64,000 nt of DNA from Nocardioides sp. BP30 (GTDB taxonomy: Bacteria > Actinomycetota > Actinomycetes > Propionibacteriales > Nocardioidaceae). Shown piece after piece: positions 40,455 through 48,166 of the stretch. The stretch spans positions 806,001 to 870,000 of the forward strand of contig NZ_CP123620.1 of the NCBI RefSeq assembly GCF_029873215.1, in the 5' to 3' direction. Made by a program: the position numbers and the translations under genes. Below the pieces are notes generated by a model, which saw nothing but the letters and a program-made list of their open reading frames with translations, made no database searches and was not told where the DNA came from. The first letter of the stretch is position 1. Every line of letters begins with the position of its first letter.

Positions 40455-40946
40455 TCAGCGGTAGTTCTGGAACTGCACCGCGAAGTCGAAGTCCTCGCCG
40501 CGGACCAGCTGCTGCACCGCCTGCAGGTCGTCGCGCGACTTGGAGGAGACCCGCAGCTCGTCGCCCTGGATCTGCGCCTTAACCGACTTGGGGCCCTCGT
40601 CGCGGATCAGCTTGGCGATCTTCTTGGCGTTCTCGGTGGTGATGCCCTCCTTGAGGGTGATGTCGATCTTCGACTGCTGGCCGGACTGGCGCGGCTCGGA
40701 GGCGTCGAGCACCTTCAGCGACACGTCGCGCTTGACCAGCTTGCCCTTGAACACGTCGAGGACGGCGTTCGCGCGGTCATCGGCGGAGGCGGTGATCTCG
40801 ATCGCGCTCTCACCCTTCCACTCGATACCGGCGTTGGTGCCCTTGAAGTCGAACCGCGTGGCCACCTCGCGGGCGGTCTGGCCGAGCGCGTTGTCCACCT
40901 CCTGACGGTCGAACTTGCTCACGATGTCGAACGACGAGTCCGCCAT
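40455..40946 (-). CDS. YajQ-family nucleotide-binding protein
   Basis: A 163-aa protein of the YajQ (UPF0234) family. It starts [20 protein letters not shown] and contains [16 protein letters not shown] and the C-terminal [20 protein letters not shown]. Family members bind tRNA, rRNA or cyclic di-GMP; which applies here is unknown. It is divergent from tRNA-Tyr. Confidence 0.92.
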   Translation of the reverse strand: MADSSFDIVSKFDRQEVDNALGQTAREVATRFDFKGTNAGIEWKGESAIEITASADDRANAVLDVFKGKLVKRDVSLKVLDASEPRQSGQQSKIDITLKEGITTENAKKIAKLIRDEGPKSVKAQIQGDELRVSSKSRDDLQAVQQLVRGEDFDFAVQFQNYR

Positions 40947-41028
40947 GGCTGCTCCGTTTTCTCTTGAGGGCGCTGACTGGGCTATTCTTCCGAACCGTTG
41001 CAGTTCCCGCCTAGTCGGGGCGCGACAT

Positions 41029-41109
41029 GGCAGGTTGCCCGAGCGGCCAATGGGAGCGGACTGTAAATCCGTCGCGAAAGCTTCGAAGGTTCGAATCCTT
41101 CACCTGCCA
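41029..41109 (+). tRNA. tRNA-Tyr (anticodon GTA)
   Basis: An 81-base tRNA gene. The acceptor stem GGCAGGT pairs with ACCTGCC, the discriminator is A at 41109, the anticodon GTA is at 41063-41065 in the loop CTGTAAA, the T arm is GAAGG-TTCGAAT-CCTTC, and a longer variable arm fits tRNA-Tyr. CCA is not encoded. The 3' part (41086-41110) is duplicated downstream, which marks this tRNA as an integration site. The gene itself stays intact. Confidence 0.96.
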
Positions 41110-41110
41110 C
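41086..41110 (+). repeat. attL-like core: tRNA-Tyr 3' end
   Basis: The 25 bases from the T arm to one base past the discriminator recur exactly at 57486-57510, and the last 16 recur at 58919-58934. This is the classical footprint of site-specific integration into a tRNA 3' end. Confidence 0.88.
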
Positions 41111-41120
41111 GCTTCACACG

Positions 41121-41163
41121 GAAGGGCCCTCGACCTGCGGAAACGCTTGGTCGGGGGCCCTTC
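41121..41163 (+). terminator. tRNA-Tyr terminator hairpin
   Basis: GAAGGGCCC (41121-41129) pairs with GGGCCCTTC (41155-41163) and the inner CGACC pairs with GGTCG around a loop containing CGGAAACG. It lies 11 bases after the tRNA. The loop core recalls the hairpins found after the other two tRNA-end copies. Confidence 0.65.
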
Positions 41164-41218
41164 TGCGTTGTCCGGGTGGATCCGGCTGTGGATGGCTCTC
41201 CACGGGCATCTGTGCCCT

Positions 41219-41353
41219 CTACGTGCCCGCGTTTCGGTTTCGGGGTTCGCGCGGAGACGGCCTGAGGGCTTGGTCGATGCGCTCCACAGCTGCGCCCTCG
41301 CGGACCTCGCCGTTCCAGATCTGCACGTCGTACGAGAGATCCGCGGACGTCAT
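41219..41353 (-). pseudogene. Integrase N-terminal stub
   Basis: A 44-codon reading frame starting MTSADLSYDVQIWNGEVREG. The SYDVxIW start is typical of actinobacterial tyrosine integrases of tRNA-borne elements, which go on for about 380 more residues. Here the similarity stops after about 20 residues and the frame ends at a TAG. Its ATG overlaps the upstream excisionase-like stop (ATGA), the usual xis-int arrangement. It points at the tRNA. Most of the gene has been deleted. Confidence 0.6.
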
Positions 41354-41528
41354 CCGACATCCTCGTGCGCCTCAAGCCGGCGGTCCAGATCGGCGCGCTG
41401 GATCCGGATGCCGCCGTTCGGCAGCTTGATGCAGCACGGCGCCGTCTTCGCGCCGCGGTAGTCGTAGAACGTCGATCGTGCGACGCCCAGCTCGTCGCAC
41501 GCGTCGCACTCTCAGTCGGGAGCTGCAC
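41350..41528 (-). pseudogene. Excisionase-like HTH protein, frameshifted
   Basis: The distal part reads CDELGVARSTFYDYRGAKT and then IKLPNGGIRIQRADLDRRLE before a TGA at 41350, a MerR/AlpA-like excisionase (HTH_17 type). Going upstream, that frame meets a stop, while the neighbouring frame supplies a GTG start and LPTESATRA, the expected beginning. A single-base shift near 41490 therefore separates the two halves. Together with the integrase stub this is the wreck of an integration module. Confidence 0.6.
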
Positions 41529-41609
41529 GGTGGCCGCGTCCGAGGAGGTCGATGCCGGGGGAGTGAACGGTGCCGGTGGCCTACCGACACCGCCCAGTCA
41601 TTGATTCTC

Positions 41610-41641
41610 CCTATAGATGGAAGGTGTCTTTCATTTATAGG
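41610..41641. promoter_or_regulatory. 32-bp AT-rich inverted repeat before the HTH-nucleotidyltransferase gene
   Basis: CCTATAGATGGAA (41610-41622) faces TTTCATTTATAGG (41629-41641); 11 of 13 positions pair. The AT-rich site ends 19 bases before the ATG and overlaps likely -10 sequence (TATAG). It is a good candidate for autoregulation by the winged-helix protein encoded next. Confidence 0.65.
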
Positions 41642-41660
41642 TAGCGATGGGCCGGCTCTC

Positions 41661-42230
41661 ATGCCGATCTTCAGGTCGCAGCACCAAGCGGAGCTGCTGA
41701 CCTGGCTGCTTCTGCATCCTGATCGGGAGTATGGCGTCGCCGAGCTCGCCCGGCGACTCGGGGTGCCGCTGTCGACGCTTCACCGCGAGATCGTCCGGCT
41801 CGATGAAGCGGGGCTCCTGACGAGCCGCATGCAGGGGCGCAATCGCCTCGTGCGCGCCGGCATCGATCACCCTGCGGCCCCGGCGCTCGCGCGGCTGCTG
41901 CAGCTGTCGTTCGGACCACGCGCGGTGATCGAGGAAGAGTTCGACATTCCTGGTGCGGAACAGGTCGTCATCTTCGGCTCCTGGGCGGCCAGGTACGCCG
42001 GCGAATCGGGCCCACCCCCGCACAACATCGACGTCATGGTCGTGGGCACGGTTGATCGCGCTGATGTCTACGACGCGGCCGATCGTGCGCACGAGCGCCT
42101 GGGCATCGAGGTCAACCCGGTCGTTCGAAGCTCGGAATCCTGGCGCGAGGCCAGCGATGCCCTGGTCGCTCAGATCAAGGCAAGCGCGCACACGACCGTA
42201 AGCTCAGCTGAGGCGGCGGTGGGTGCCTGA
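41661..42230 (+). CDS. Winged-helix/nucleotidyltransferase (MNT-like) protein, probable antitoxin
   Basis: A 189-aa protein. Residues 10-70 form a winged helix (EYGVAELARRLGVPLSTLHR, then LDEAGLLTSRMQGRNRLVR). Residues 105-180 form a minimal nucleotidyltransferase with VVIFGSWAARYAGES followed by NIDVMVVG. The usual GS...DxD site is present, but the first Asp appears as Asn (NID), so activity may be altered. MNT proteins pair with HEPN toxins. The next gene begins as such a partner, overlapping by one base (TGATG), but is truncated. Confidence 0.75.
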   Translation: MPIFRSQHQAELLTWLLLHPDREYGVAELARRLGVPLSTLHREIVRLDEAGLLTSRMQGRNRLVRAGIDHPAAPALARLLQLSFGPRAVIEEEFDIPGAEQVVIFGSWAARYAGESGPPPHNIDVMVVGTVDRADVYDAADRAHERLGIEVNPVVRSSESWREASDALVAQIKASAHTTVSSAEAAVGA

Positions 42231-42358
42231 TGGCGCGGTGGAAGCGCGGCGAAGCCGAAGTCGGGGAGCTGATCGCAACCGGCCAGCTCCAGAAGCTGAC
42301 CGGCGAGGCGGTGCCGGAGGCCCTCCGGCACCGGCGGCGACAGCGGCACCGCCGGTGA
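42230..42358 (+). pseudogene. Truncated HEPN-type partner
   Basis: A 42-codon frame MARWKRGEAEVGELIATGQL followed by QKLTGEAVPEALRHRRRQRHRR and a stop. The start matches the N-terminus of the actinobacterial HEPN-like proteins that follow HTH-MNT genes, which are about 120-150 aa. The rest, including the expected RxxxxH RNase site, is missing and the end is a run of Arg codons, so the toxin is lost. Confidence 0.5.
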
Positions 42359-42373
42359 CAACCGATTCCGGCT

Positions 42374-42379
42374 TACGAT
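42374..42379 (+). promoter_or_regulatory. -10 element TACGAT, leaderless DUF433 gene
   Basis: TACGAT ends 6 bases before the GTG at 42386. The second DUF433 gene has TACGCT ending 6 bases before its GTG. The matching layouts support leaderless starts for both. Confidence 0.5.
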
Positions 42380-42385
42380 GTGCAT

Positions 42386-42616
42386 GTGACCCGCCTCGAC
42401 CGCATCACCTCGAACCCGGACATCTGCCACGGCCAGCCCGTGGTTCGCGGTCTGCGCTACCCGGTGTCGATGCTGCTCGAACTTCTCTCGTCCGGGATGA
42501 CCTTCGAGGAGATCCTCGACGACTACGAGGACCTGGAGCGAGACGACCTCCTGGCTGCCCTTGAGTTCGGCGCCATGACGACTCGCGGTCACATCCAGCC
42601 TCTCGGCGCAGCGTGA
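42386..42616 (+). CDS. DUF433 antitoxin
   Basis: A 76-aa DUF433 protein: LDRITSNPDICHGQPVVRGL, then YPVSMLLELLSSGMTFEEIL and DDYEDLERDDLLAALEFG, the HTH-type family signature. The GTG at 42386 is chosen over one at 42380 because its N-terminus aligns with the second DUF433 gene in this window and it fits leaderless spacing. The stop overlaps the DUF5615 gene (GTGA), the usual antitoxin-toxin order. Confidence 0.85.
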   Translation: MTRLDRITSNPDICHGQPVVRGLRYPVSMLLELLSSGMTFEEILDDYEDLERDDLLAALEFGAMTTRGHIQPLGAA

Positions 42617-42975
42617 GGTTCCTGGTCGACGCCCAGCTCCCGCGTCGACTCGTTCGGGAGCTGAACGCGATGGGGCACGACGCGATCCATACCCTCGATC
42701 TGCCGAAGCGGAACGCGACGCCCGACGGCGACATTGCGGATCTGGCGGACCGTGAGGGCCGCCTCGTGGTGACCAAGGACGTCGACTTCCTGAACAGCCA
42801 CCTGGTTGGCGGCACTCCGCGACGGCTCCTGCGGGTCCTGACCGGTAACATAAGCAACTCGGAGTTGCTGACGCTGTTCCGAGCGAACATCGCCGCCATC
42901 GAGGAACGCTTCGTCGATTCCGATCTGATCGAGCTCTCGGCCGACACCCTCGTCAGTCACCCACGGCGTCCGTGA
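42613..42975 (+). CDS. DUF5615 PIN-like toxin
   Basis: A 120-aa PIN-like protein. It begins MRFLVDAQLPRRLVRELNAM with the first acidic site, then GDIADLADREGRLVVTKDVDF with the central acidic cluster (TKDxDF). These match DUF5615, a predicted RNase partner of DUF433. It appears complete, and the pair is the one intact toxin-antitoxin-like module in the island. Confidence 0.85.
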   Translation: MRFLVDAQLPRRLVRELNAMGHDAIHTLDLPKRNATPDGDIADLADREGRLVVTKDVDFLNSHLVGGTPRRLLRVLTGNISNSELLTLFRANIAAIEERFVDSDLIELSADTLVSHPRRP

Positions 42976-43040
42976 ACATCTTCGTTCCGCGGCACGACCT
43001 CGGCACGGCCTGAGCCGCTCAAACTCCGTACGCTCAGAAC

Positions 43041-43253
43041 GTGTCGCTGCTCGACCGCATCTTGACCGACCCGGAGGTCGTCCACGGCCGCCCCGCGGTT
43101 CGCGGCACCCGGATGCGCGTCAGCGACGTCCTCTCGCTCCTCGCTTCGGGCGCCGACGAGGCCGAGATCCTTGCGGACTACCCCTACATCACGGCCGAGG
43201 ACATCAAGGCGTGCGTTGCGTACGCCGCCGCGCCGCCGACCACCCTGTTGTGA
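43041..43253 (+). CDS. Second DUF433 antitoxin, orphan
   Basis: A 70-aa DUF433 protein: MSLLDRILTDPEVVHGRPAV, RMRVSDVLSLLASGADEAEI and ADYPYITAEDIKACVAYAAA. The C-terminus is shorter than usual. A TACGCT -10 box lies 6 bases before the GTG. Only a fragment of its toxin gene follows, so it may now act alone or against the toxin of the first module. Confidence 0.8.
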   Translation: MSLLDRILTDPEVVHGRPAVRGTRMRVSDVLSLLASGADEAEILADYPYITAEDIKACVAYAAAPPTTLL

Positions 43254-43267
43254 TCGCATCCTGAGCG

Positions 43268-43306
43268 AGGCGGTTCCTGGTCGACGCCCAACTGCCACGC
43301 GCTGAC
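43268..43306 (+). pseudogene. DUF5615 toxin remnant
   Basis: GTTCCTGGTCGACGCCCA and flanking bases encode RFLVDAQLPRA, nearly identical to the start of the intact DUF5615 gene at 42613. The sequence diverges after 12 codons with no continuation. It marks a deleted toxin from a duplicated module. Confidence 0.6.
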
Positions 43307-43444
43307 TCAACCGGTGCTACCTCCCCTCCGCTCATGCCAGTCCGCCGTCGGCCTTCTCTTGCTTCATCCGATCCTTCGGCCCTCTCGCGCCAACTCCTCC
43401 AAAAACGTCACACGCATGGCAGATCGGGGGATACGTCGTTCCGA

Positions 43445-43922
43445 GTGGCTCGCGTGCTGCACCTGAGAGGGCTGAGCAACGCACGCGTCACATGCAAGAC
43501 CTGGGGCAGGCCGCTGCCGCCGAAGACGGGCAAGGGCAGGAACCGCGTGTACTGCGGCGATGCCTGCCGCAATGTCGCGTACCTCGAACGTCGGGGCGAG
43601 TCGCGGCCGCCCGCGCCGGCCGTCACGCCAGCGACGCTGGAGCTAGGAGTACGCCTATGAGGTCGAGCACGTCGAGCGGCTCCGCCCGCGCGACTGCGCC
43701 GAGATCGATCGCTGGATTGAGATGGGCCAGAGGTTCGACGAGATCATCGATTCGCCCGTGATCCTCGCGCGCTTCATGGACGAGCTGCTGTGCCGCATCG
43801 CGCGGAGCGCGCTGATGGAGGACTACCGGAACCAGCGGGCGATCAACCAGCTCGTCGTCATCTACTTCATGGTCGGCCGGATGACCGACGGCGACTTCAC
43901 GCTGCCCGCCATCGCTCAATAG
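43445..43922 (+). pseudogene. Zinc-ribbon-like protein, frameshifted
   Basis: The first part, from a GTG at 43445, reads CKTWGRPLPPKTGKGRNRVY then CGDACRNVAYLERR, close to a CxxCGRPLP...YCSDACR zinc ribbon, but one ligand is Trp (CKTW instead of CxxC). That frame stops at 43660. The next frame is open from 43647 to 43922 with EVEHVERLRPRDCAEIDRWI and FMDELLCRIARSALMEDYRN, without an early start codon. The two look like one gene split by a one-base shift near 43645. Function unknown. Confidence 0.5.
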
Positions 43923-44020
43923 CGCCGACTCGGTCGCACAGCTAAGGGCTGCCGCGGATGTGCGGTGGTCCGTGCGCACAGCTGTGCGAGAAGCGGGAGG
44001 AGCGACGCTCGCACAGACCG

Positions 44021-44761
44021 TTAAGCCAGCGGTCCGAAGGTCCCCTCGCTGACCGGCTCATCGAAGGTGATGTCGAGATACTCGATGATCTCGGCGGGCT
44101 CTCCGCCGACGAGCTTGGTGATCCGCATCAGAGTCGACGTCTCCTGATCGACGCAAAGCCGAAAGTCTCTGCCTCCACTGATCATGTCGAAGAACTCCGC
44201 TCCGGGGAGTCGCCCTTCGTGAGCATCACCGTCCTTGGGGGTCGCGACGACCACGTCACACGGACGCCCCGCGACGGTCTCGATTGCGCCGGTGGCGCTC
44301 AAGTCGAACCCGTCGGGAACTGCATGTGGCCTAAGCAGAAGTACGAAGTCGGCGCCGCCGTGAGTCGAATCGGGGTTGCCGTCGTTGGTCTGGACGACGC
44401 GGCCCTTGCGAGTCCAGAACCATGGTTCGTCGACGACCACCAGATCGGGCAGCCACTCTTCGCCGGTTCGCGATATCGCCTCGGCGCGGCGTTGCCGACC
44501 GTTGTCAGCAGCGCATACGCGGAGGACGTGCTCGACTTGCGACTCAAGGTTGGCTTCGCCGTCGGTGCGCACGGCGGTGACGACGAGGGTCGAGGCTGCC
44601 GGGCTGTGGCGGCTTCCGGCCGGCTCATCAAGGTGGTGCCAGTCTCTGAACGCCCGCGTGGTGAGCTCGCCGTGCCGCCAGGTCCGGAACGTGCCGCGCA
44701 CGGTGGTCCACCGGTTGTGCGCGGTCTGGAGTCGTTCCGCGAGCTCTTCTTGCTCTGCCAC
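44021..44761 (-). CDS. Protein with LolA/RseB-like C-terminal domain
   Basis: About 246 aa from a GTG at 44761; the start is uncertain and the frame is open further upstream. The N-terminal part (EQEELAERLQTAHNRWTTVR) is helical, followed by beta-rich sequence: VAGRPCDVVVATP, DFRLCVDQETSTLMRITKLV and YLDITFDEPVSEGTFGPLA. The pattern of 'residue learned from a bound lipid or sugar' domains (LolA/RseB-like) is recognisable in the last 100 aa. There is no signal peptide or TM, unlike most relatives. The role is unknown; isolated in the island. Confidence 0.5.
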   Translation of the reverse strand: MAEQEELAERLQTAHNRWTTVRGTFRTWRHGELTTRAFRDWHHLDEPAGSRHSPAASTLVVTAVRTDGEANLESQVEHVLRVCAADNGRQRRAEAISRTGEEWLPDLVVVDEPWFWTRKGRVVQTNDGNPDSTHGGADFVLLLRPHAVPDGFDLSATGAIETVAGRPCDVVVATPKDGDAHEGRLPGAEFFDMISGGRDFRLCVDQETSTLMRITKLVGGEPAEIIEYLDITFDEPVSEGTFGPLA

Positions 44762-44971
44762 GATGCGAGCGTAAGCCGAAACGACACGACCCGGTCGCAA
44801 GATACTTGCGCGACGTTGTCCGGCCCGGGACCGACAGCCATCAGCAGATCCGGCATAGCCGCCTCGCGGCGGTGTGACGCGCCTGGGCCCAATAGTGCGC
44901 CAGCGGGCGGCACATACGCCATCCGTGCGACCACCGCCCTTCAAGCGGGACCTCTGGTACACACTTTGCTC

Positions 44972-45331
44972 GTGGAGGGCGCGGAGACGATTCACGACGA
45001 GGACATCAGGGCCGTCGTACGCGCACTTCTGGATCAAGGTGACTTCCTGGGCAAGCAGGAGCTACTCGCCCAGATTGAAGGTCTCACGTACGTCGATGGT
45101 CCGGTCGACTGGCTGCATCTGATCGTCAACAGACGGTGCCCCGCTTCCGCAGCTGAGAGCCCAGTGCCCATCATGCCGACGGTGCTCGACGAGGCGGGGG
45201 AGCCGTATGGCGGTCTGCTGCTGTGGTTGGACGCCGAGGGCTACATCGACTACCTGGAGTACTTCTGGATCTTCGGCGACATCCCGCCCACCCGCCTGCA
45301 GTCCCCCGATCAGATCGTTAAGGGACCCTGA
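44972..45331 (+). CDS. Small acidic protein of unknown function
   Basis: A 119-aa acidic protein from a GTG at 44972: GAETIHDEDIRAVVRALLDQ, then LLAQIEGLTYVDGPVDWLHL, IMPTVLDEAGEPYGGLLLWL and YIDYLEYFWIFGDIPPTRLQ. Normal high-GC codon use and a well-formed C-terminus (SPDQIVKGP) suggest a real gene, perhaps an immunity-like or SMI1-like small protein, but I cannot assign a family. Confidence 0.5.
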   Translation: MEGAETIHDEDIRAVVRALLDQGDFLGKQELLAQIEGLTYVDGPVDWLHLIVNRRCPASAAESPVPIMPTVLDEAGEPYGGLLLWLDAEGYIDYLEYFWIFGDIPPTRLQSPDQIVKGP

Positions 45332-45796
45332 CGGTCTCCGCGACGAATGCGCAAGCTCCGGTGTGCGGTCGCTAGTCGGTCGGCCTCGCAGGTGCGGCGG
45401 CAATGCGATGGATGGGCGCACCTTCACCCGTGCGCTGAAGTTGCAGCGAGTGCATGTCCCGCAGCGCGCTCCGGGACGGCGACAGCGTGCCTACCCGGAA
45501 CAGGCGACGTTCTCCGTGTCGCTGAGCGCCGCGGGCGTATGCCTGGGAACGTGTCGCATCGTGGGTTTCCGTCGACGGCGCCACATTTTCGAGGCAACCC
45601 GCATATAGAACGTGTGCAGCGCGTGGCGTTCTGGGCGGAGTGCAGCAGGGAGCCAGCCCTAGGACGTTCGCCGCAACCGAGCGCAGACATGGAGCTCGCT
45701 CACTCGGGAGGAAGTTGTCACTGACCTCCCCGCCGTGCGGAGCGACGAAGCAGAGCACGCCGCGCCCTATACGCGCCCGAGTTTTGACTTTCCGGC
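45332..45796. other. No gene supported
   Basis: About 465 bases between the acidic protein and IS21. Several short frames exist on both strands, but none has a recognisable motif, start context or consistent codon use. It is probably decayed island DNA. Confidence 0.5.
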
Positions 45797-45861
45797 TGTC
45801 GGCAACGCTCGAAAATGAGGCCGATGCGACGCTCGAAAACGAGGCCACCGTTCGTTGCTGT

Positions 45862-46666
45862 TCAGTCTGCCGTGTCTTGGGTTCTGATGCTGGGCAGGGT
45901 GTCGATTCCGCGGTTGCGTAGCCGGTAGCTGGCGCCCTTCAGGGTGAGGACGTCGGCGTGGTGGACGACGCGGTCGATCATCGCTGCGGCGACGGCCTGG
46001 TCCCCGAAGACGCCGCCCCAGCCGCTGAAGGGCAGGTTGGATGTGAGGATCAGCGAGGCGTGCTCGTAGCGGCTGGACACGAGCTGGAAGAACAGGTTCG
46101 CGGCGTCCTGTTCGAAGGGGTAGGTAACCGACCTCGTCGACGATGATCAGCCCGTAGCGCCGCAAGCGTGCGAGCTCTTGGGGTAGCCGGCCGGCGCGGT
46201 GGGCGTCGGCGAGCCGGGTGACCCACTCGGTCGCGGTCGCGAACAGCACTCGGTGCTCGTGGTTGGCGGCAGCGATCCCTAGGCCGGTGGCCAGGTGGGT
46301 CTTGCCGGTGCCTGGCGGGCCGAGCAGCACGACATTGCGGGCTTCTGTGAGGAATCCACCGCATGCCAGCGATGCGATCTGCTGTCGCACGGCTGGTTGG
46401 GCGTTCCAGTCGAACTCCTCGATCGTCTTCCTGGCGGCGAACCCGGCGGCGCGGATCCGCGGCTGGGCACGGGATGCGTTCCTCGCGGCGACTTCACGGT
46501 CGAGTACCGCGGCGAGGTACTCCTCGTGGGTCCAGCCGGCGTCGCGGGCGTGGTCGGCCAACCGGACAGCAGATTCGGTGATCCGGGGCGCCTTCAGCGC
46601 GGATGCGAGGTAGGTCAGCTGCTTGAGCGCCTCGGTGCTGCCGGTCGTCGGCTTCGCCGTTGTCAT
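45862..46666 (-). pseudogene. istB: IS21 helper ATPase IstB, frameshifted
   Basis: Starts MTTAKPTTGSTEALKQLTYL (ATG at 46666, overlapping the istA stop). It has Walker A VLLGPPGTGKTHLATGLG and Walker B YGLIIVDEVGYLP. At about 46122 an extra C shifts the frame; the true continuation SSRYEHASLILTSNLPFSGW to the stop is in another frame and ends at 45862. One base restores a full IstB of about 265 aa. Confidence 0.85.
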
Positions 46667-47882
46667 CAGGCCACCTCCTCGGCTGTGGAGTCGACCAGGC
46701 CGAAGGCGCGGTCGTAGTCGGAAAGGTCGCGCACCAATCCCTCGTATGGATCTGGTGCTGAACGCGGCTGCTGATACTGCTCGCGCAGCACCTTCGCTGC
46801 GGTGACATGCGCTGGGTCGGTGATCGTCTGGCCTTGTGCCCATACCCGGTCATGGGCCGCGACGATTCGTCCCTCGTGGTGCACTTCGACCCGCGCCAGG
46901 TCCGCGGACACGTCGACGAACCGGCCGATCACCGCCGGGTCGACCGAGTAGTCACTGCTGTCGATGCGGACGTAGTAGTCCCCAGCCGGACCCGGTTGAT
47001 CCAACCCACCGCCGGCGGCACTGGTGGTAGGGGCAGCATCGCGGCACGGTCAACATCGAGCCGGTCCATCGGCTTGGCCCTGATGGTGCGCACGATCCGG
47101 GCGTTCGCGATGGTCAGCCACTCGCTGAGTTGGGTGTTTAAGTCGGCCGGGCTGGCGAAGTCGCGACCGGGCATGAAGGAGGTCTCGAAGTAGCCGTTCC
47201 TGCGTTCGACCAGGCCCTTCGATTCGGGGTCGTGGGGCTTCAGGCGCTGCAGGCTGGTGGCCAGGATGCCGGTGAACGCGCCGACGCCGTAGGCGTGCCG
47301 CTTGCCGCGGCCGATGCCTGACTCGTTGTCCCAGATCAGCCGCCGTGGCACCGCACCGAGCTGTTGAAGCAGCTCCCACATCCCCAGCAAGAGATCGGCG
47401 GTGTGCCGGGTCGGGATCATCCTCGCGAGGATGAAACGCGAGTGCGCGGCCGCGATCACCAGCACCGGCAGCAGCACCTTCGAGCCGTCCTCGAGCGGGA
47501 TCTTCCTGGGCGGGAATTACAGGTCGCACTGCGCCGCATCACCCGGCAGCCAGGTCACCGGTCCGAGGGGTCGAGGGGACGAAGCTCAGGTCGCAGCCGC
47601 CCGAGGTTCTCGCCGAACCAGGTGATCGATCCGGTCCAGCCGACTCTTCGGCGATGACCGTAGCCGGTATGTCCGGCGTCGCGGCGAGCAGTTGCCGTGC
47701 GAGTGGCTCGAACGGCGTGAACGAGGTCGGCCCCGTCGGCCGCTCGTACTTCGGCGGTCGGTCTAAGGCCAACGCCCGTTTGACCGTGGACCTGCCGTCC
47801 CCAGATCCCCTGCGACCTGCCGCTGCGGAACACCGTCCGCGACCAGCCGCCGGATCAGAGCCCAATCCTCCACTGAGATCAC
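46666..47882 (-). pseudogene. istA: IS21 transposase IstA, multiply damaged
   Basis: From a GTG at 47882 the product reads EDWALIRRLVADGVPQRQVA (HTH), then GRSTVKRALALDRPPKYERP, the rve integrase core with RLIWDNESGIGRGKRHAYG and SKGLVERRNGYFETSFMPGR, and the end VHHEGRIVAAHDRVWAQGQT. These pieces lie in different frames. I count at least four lesions: near 47797, near 47645, a stop where Trp is expected near 47520, and near 46985. Confidence 0.85.
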
Positions 47883-48071
47883 CCATCCAATCTGTCTGGG
47901 TGGCCTCGGTTCCGACCGTCGCTATGGCCTCGTTTTTCAAGAGTCGTCGACAACTGGTTGCGAATTCAGCGCGTTGCGACCAGCCGAGCCCTAGAGGACA
48001 GGGCGGAACCGGGCAACGCTCTGCTTCCGCCAACGTCGTCCCGTCAGGTAAATATCAGCGAAACTAGTTCG

Positions 48072-48145
48072 TTGACTAATGCATCGATTGCCAGTACCTT
48101 CCTCCCGGGTGCACCGAAAGAACTCCGTGGCAACCCGCGGAGTTC
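48072..48145 (+). promoter_or_regulatory. Promoter and leader hairpin of the RHS gene
   Basis: TTGACT (48072-48077), a 17-base spacer and TACCTT (48095-48100) form a near-consensus vegetative promoter. The leader carries a perfect 8-bp stem, GAACTCCG (48120-48127) and CGGAGTTC (48138-48145), which ends 21 bases before the GTG start and close to the GGAG ribosome site at 48157-48160. The hairpin could act as an operator or affect initiation. Confidence 0.6.
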
Positions 48146-48166
48146 ATTACCCTATTGGAGCGCCCT

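Larger units (their letters stand above)
45797..47952 (-). mobile_element. Degenerate IS21-family element
   Basis: About 2156 bp bounded by related ends: TGTCGGCAACGCTCGAAAAT at the left and, inverted, TGTCGACGACTCTTGAAAAA at the right. Internal copies of the CTCGAAAACGAGGCC-type repeat lie close to each end (for example 45829-45846), the multiple terminal repeats known for IS21. It encodes istA and istB in order on the minus strand, both frameshifted, so it is not autonomous. No target duplication is evident. Confidence 0.8.

Noticed and set aside
43958-44971. The + strand frame upstream of the small acidic protein
   Set aside because: It is the antisense shadow of the LolA/RseB-like gene. 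Only the part from 44972 looks coding.
45207-45608. A 133-codon + strand frame after the acidic protein
   Set aside because: There is no start context, motif or steady codon use, and its first part overlaps the acidic protein gene.
45767-46843. A single 358-aa minus-strand protein at the IS21 locus
   Set aside because: It is an istB reading that starts upstream of the true ATG and ends out of frame after the extra C. The real C-terminus is in another frame.
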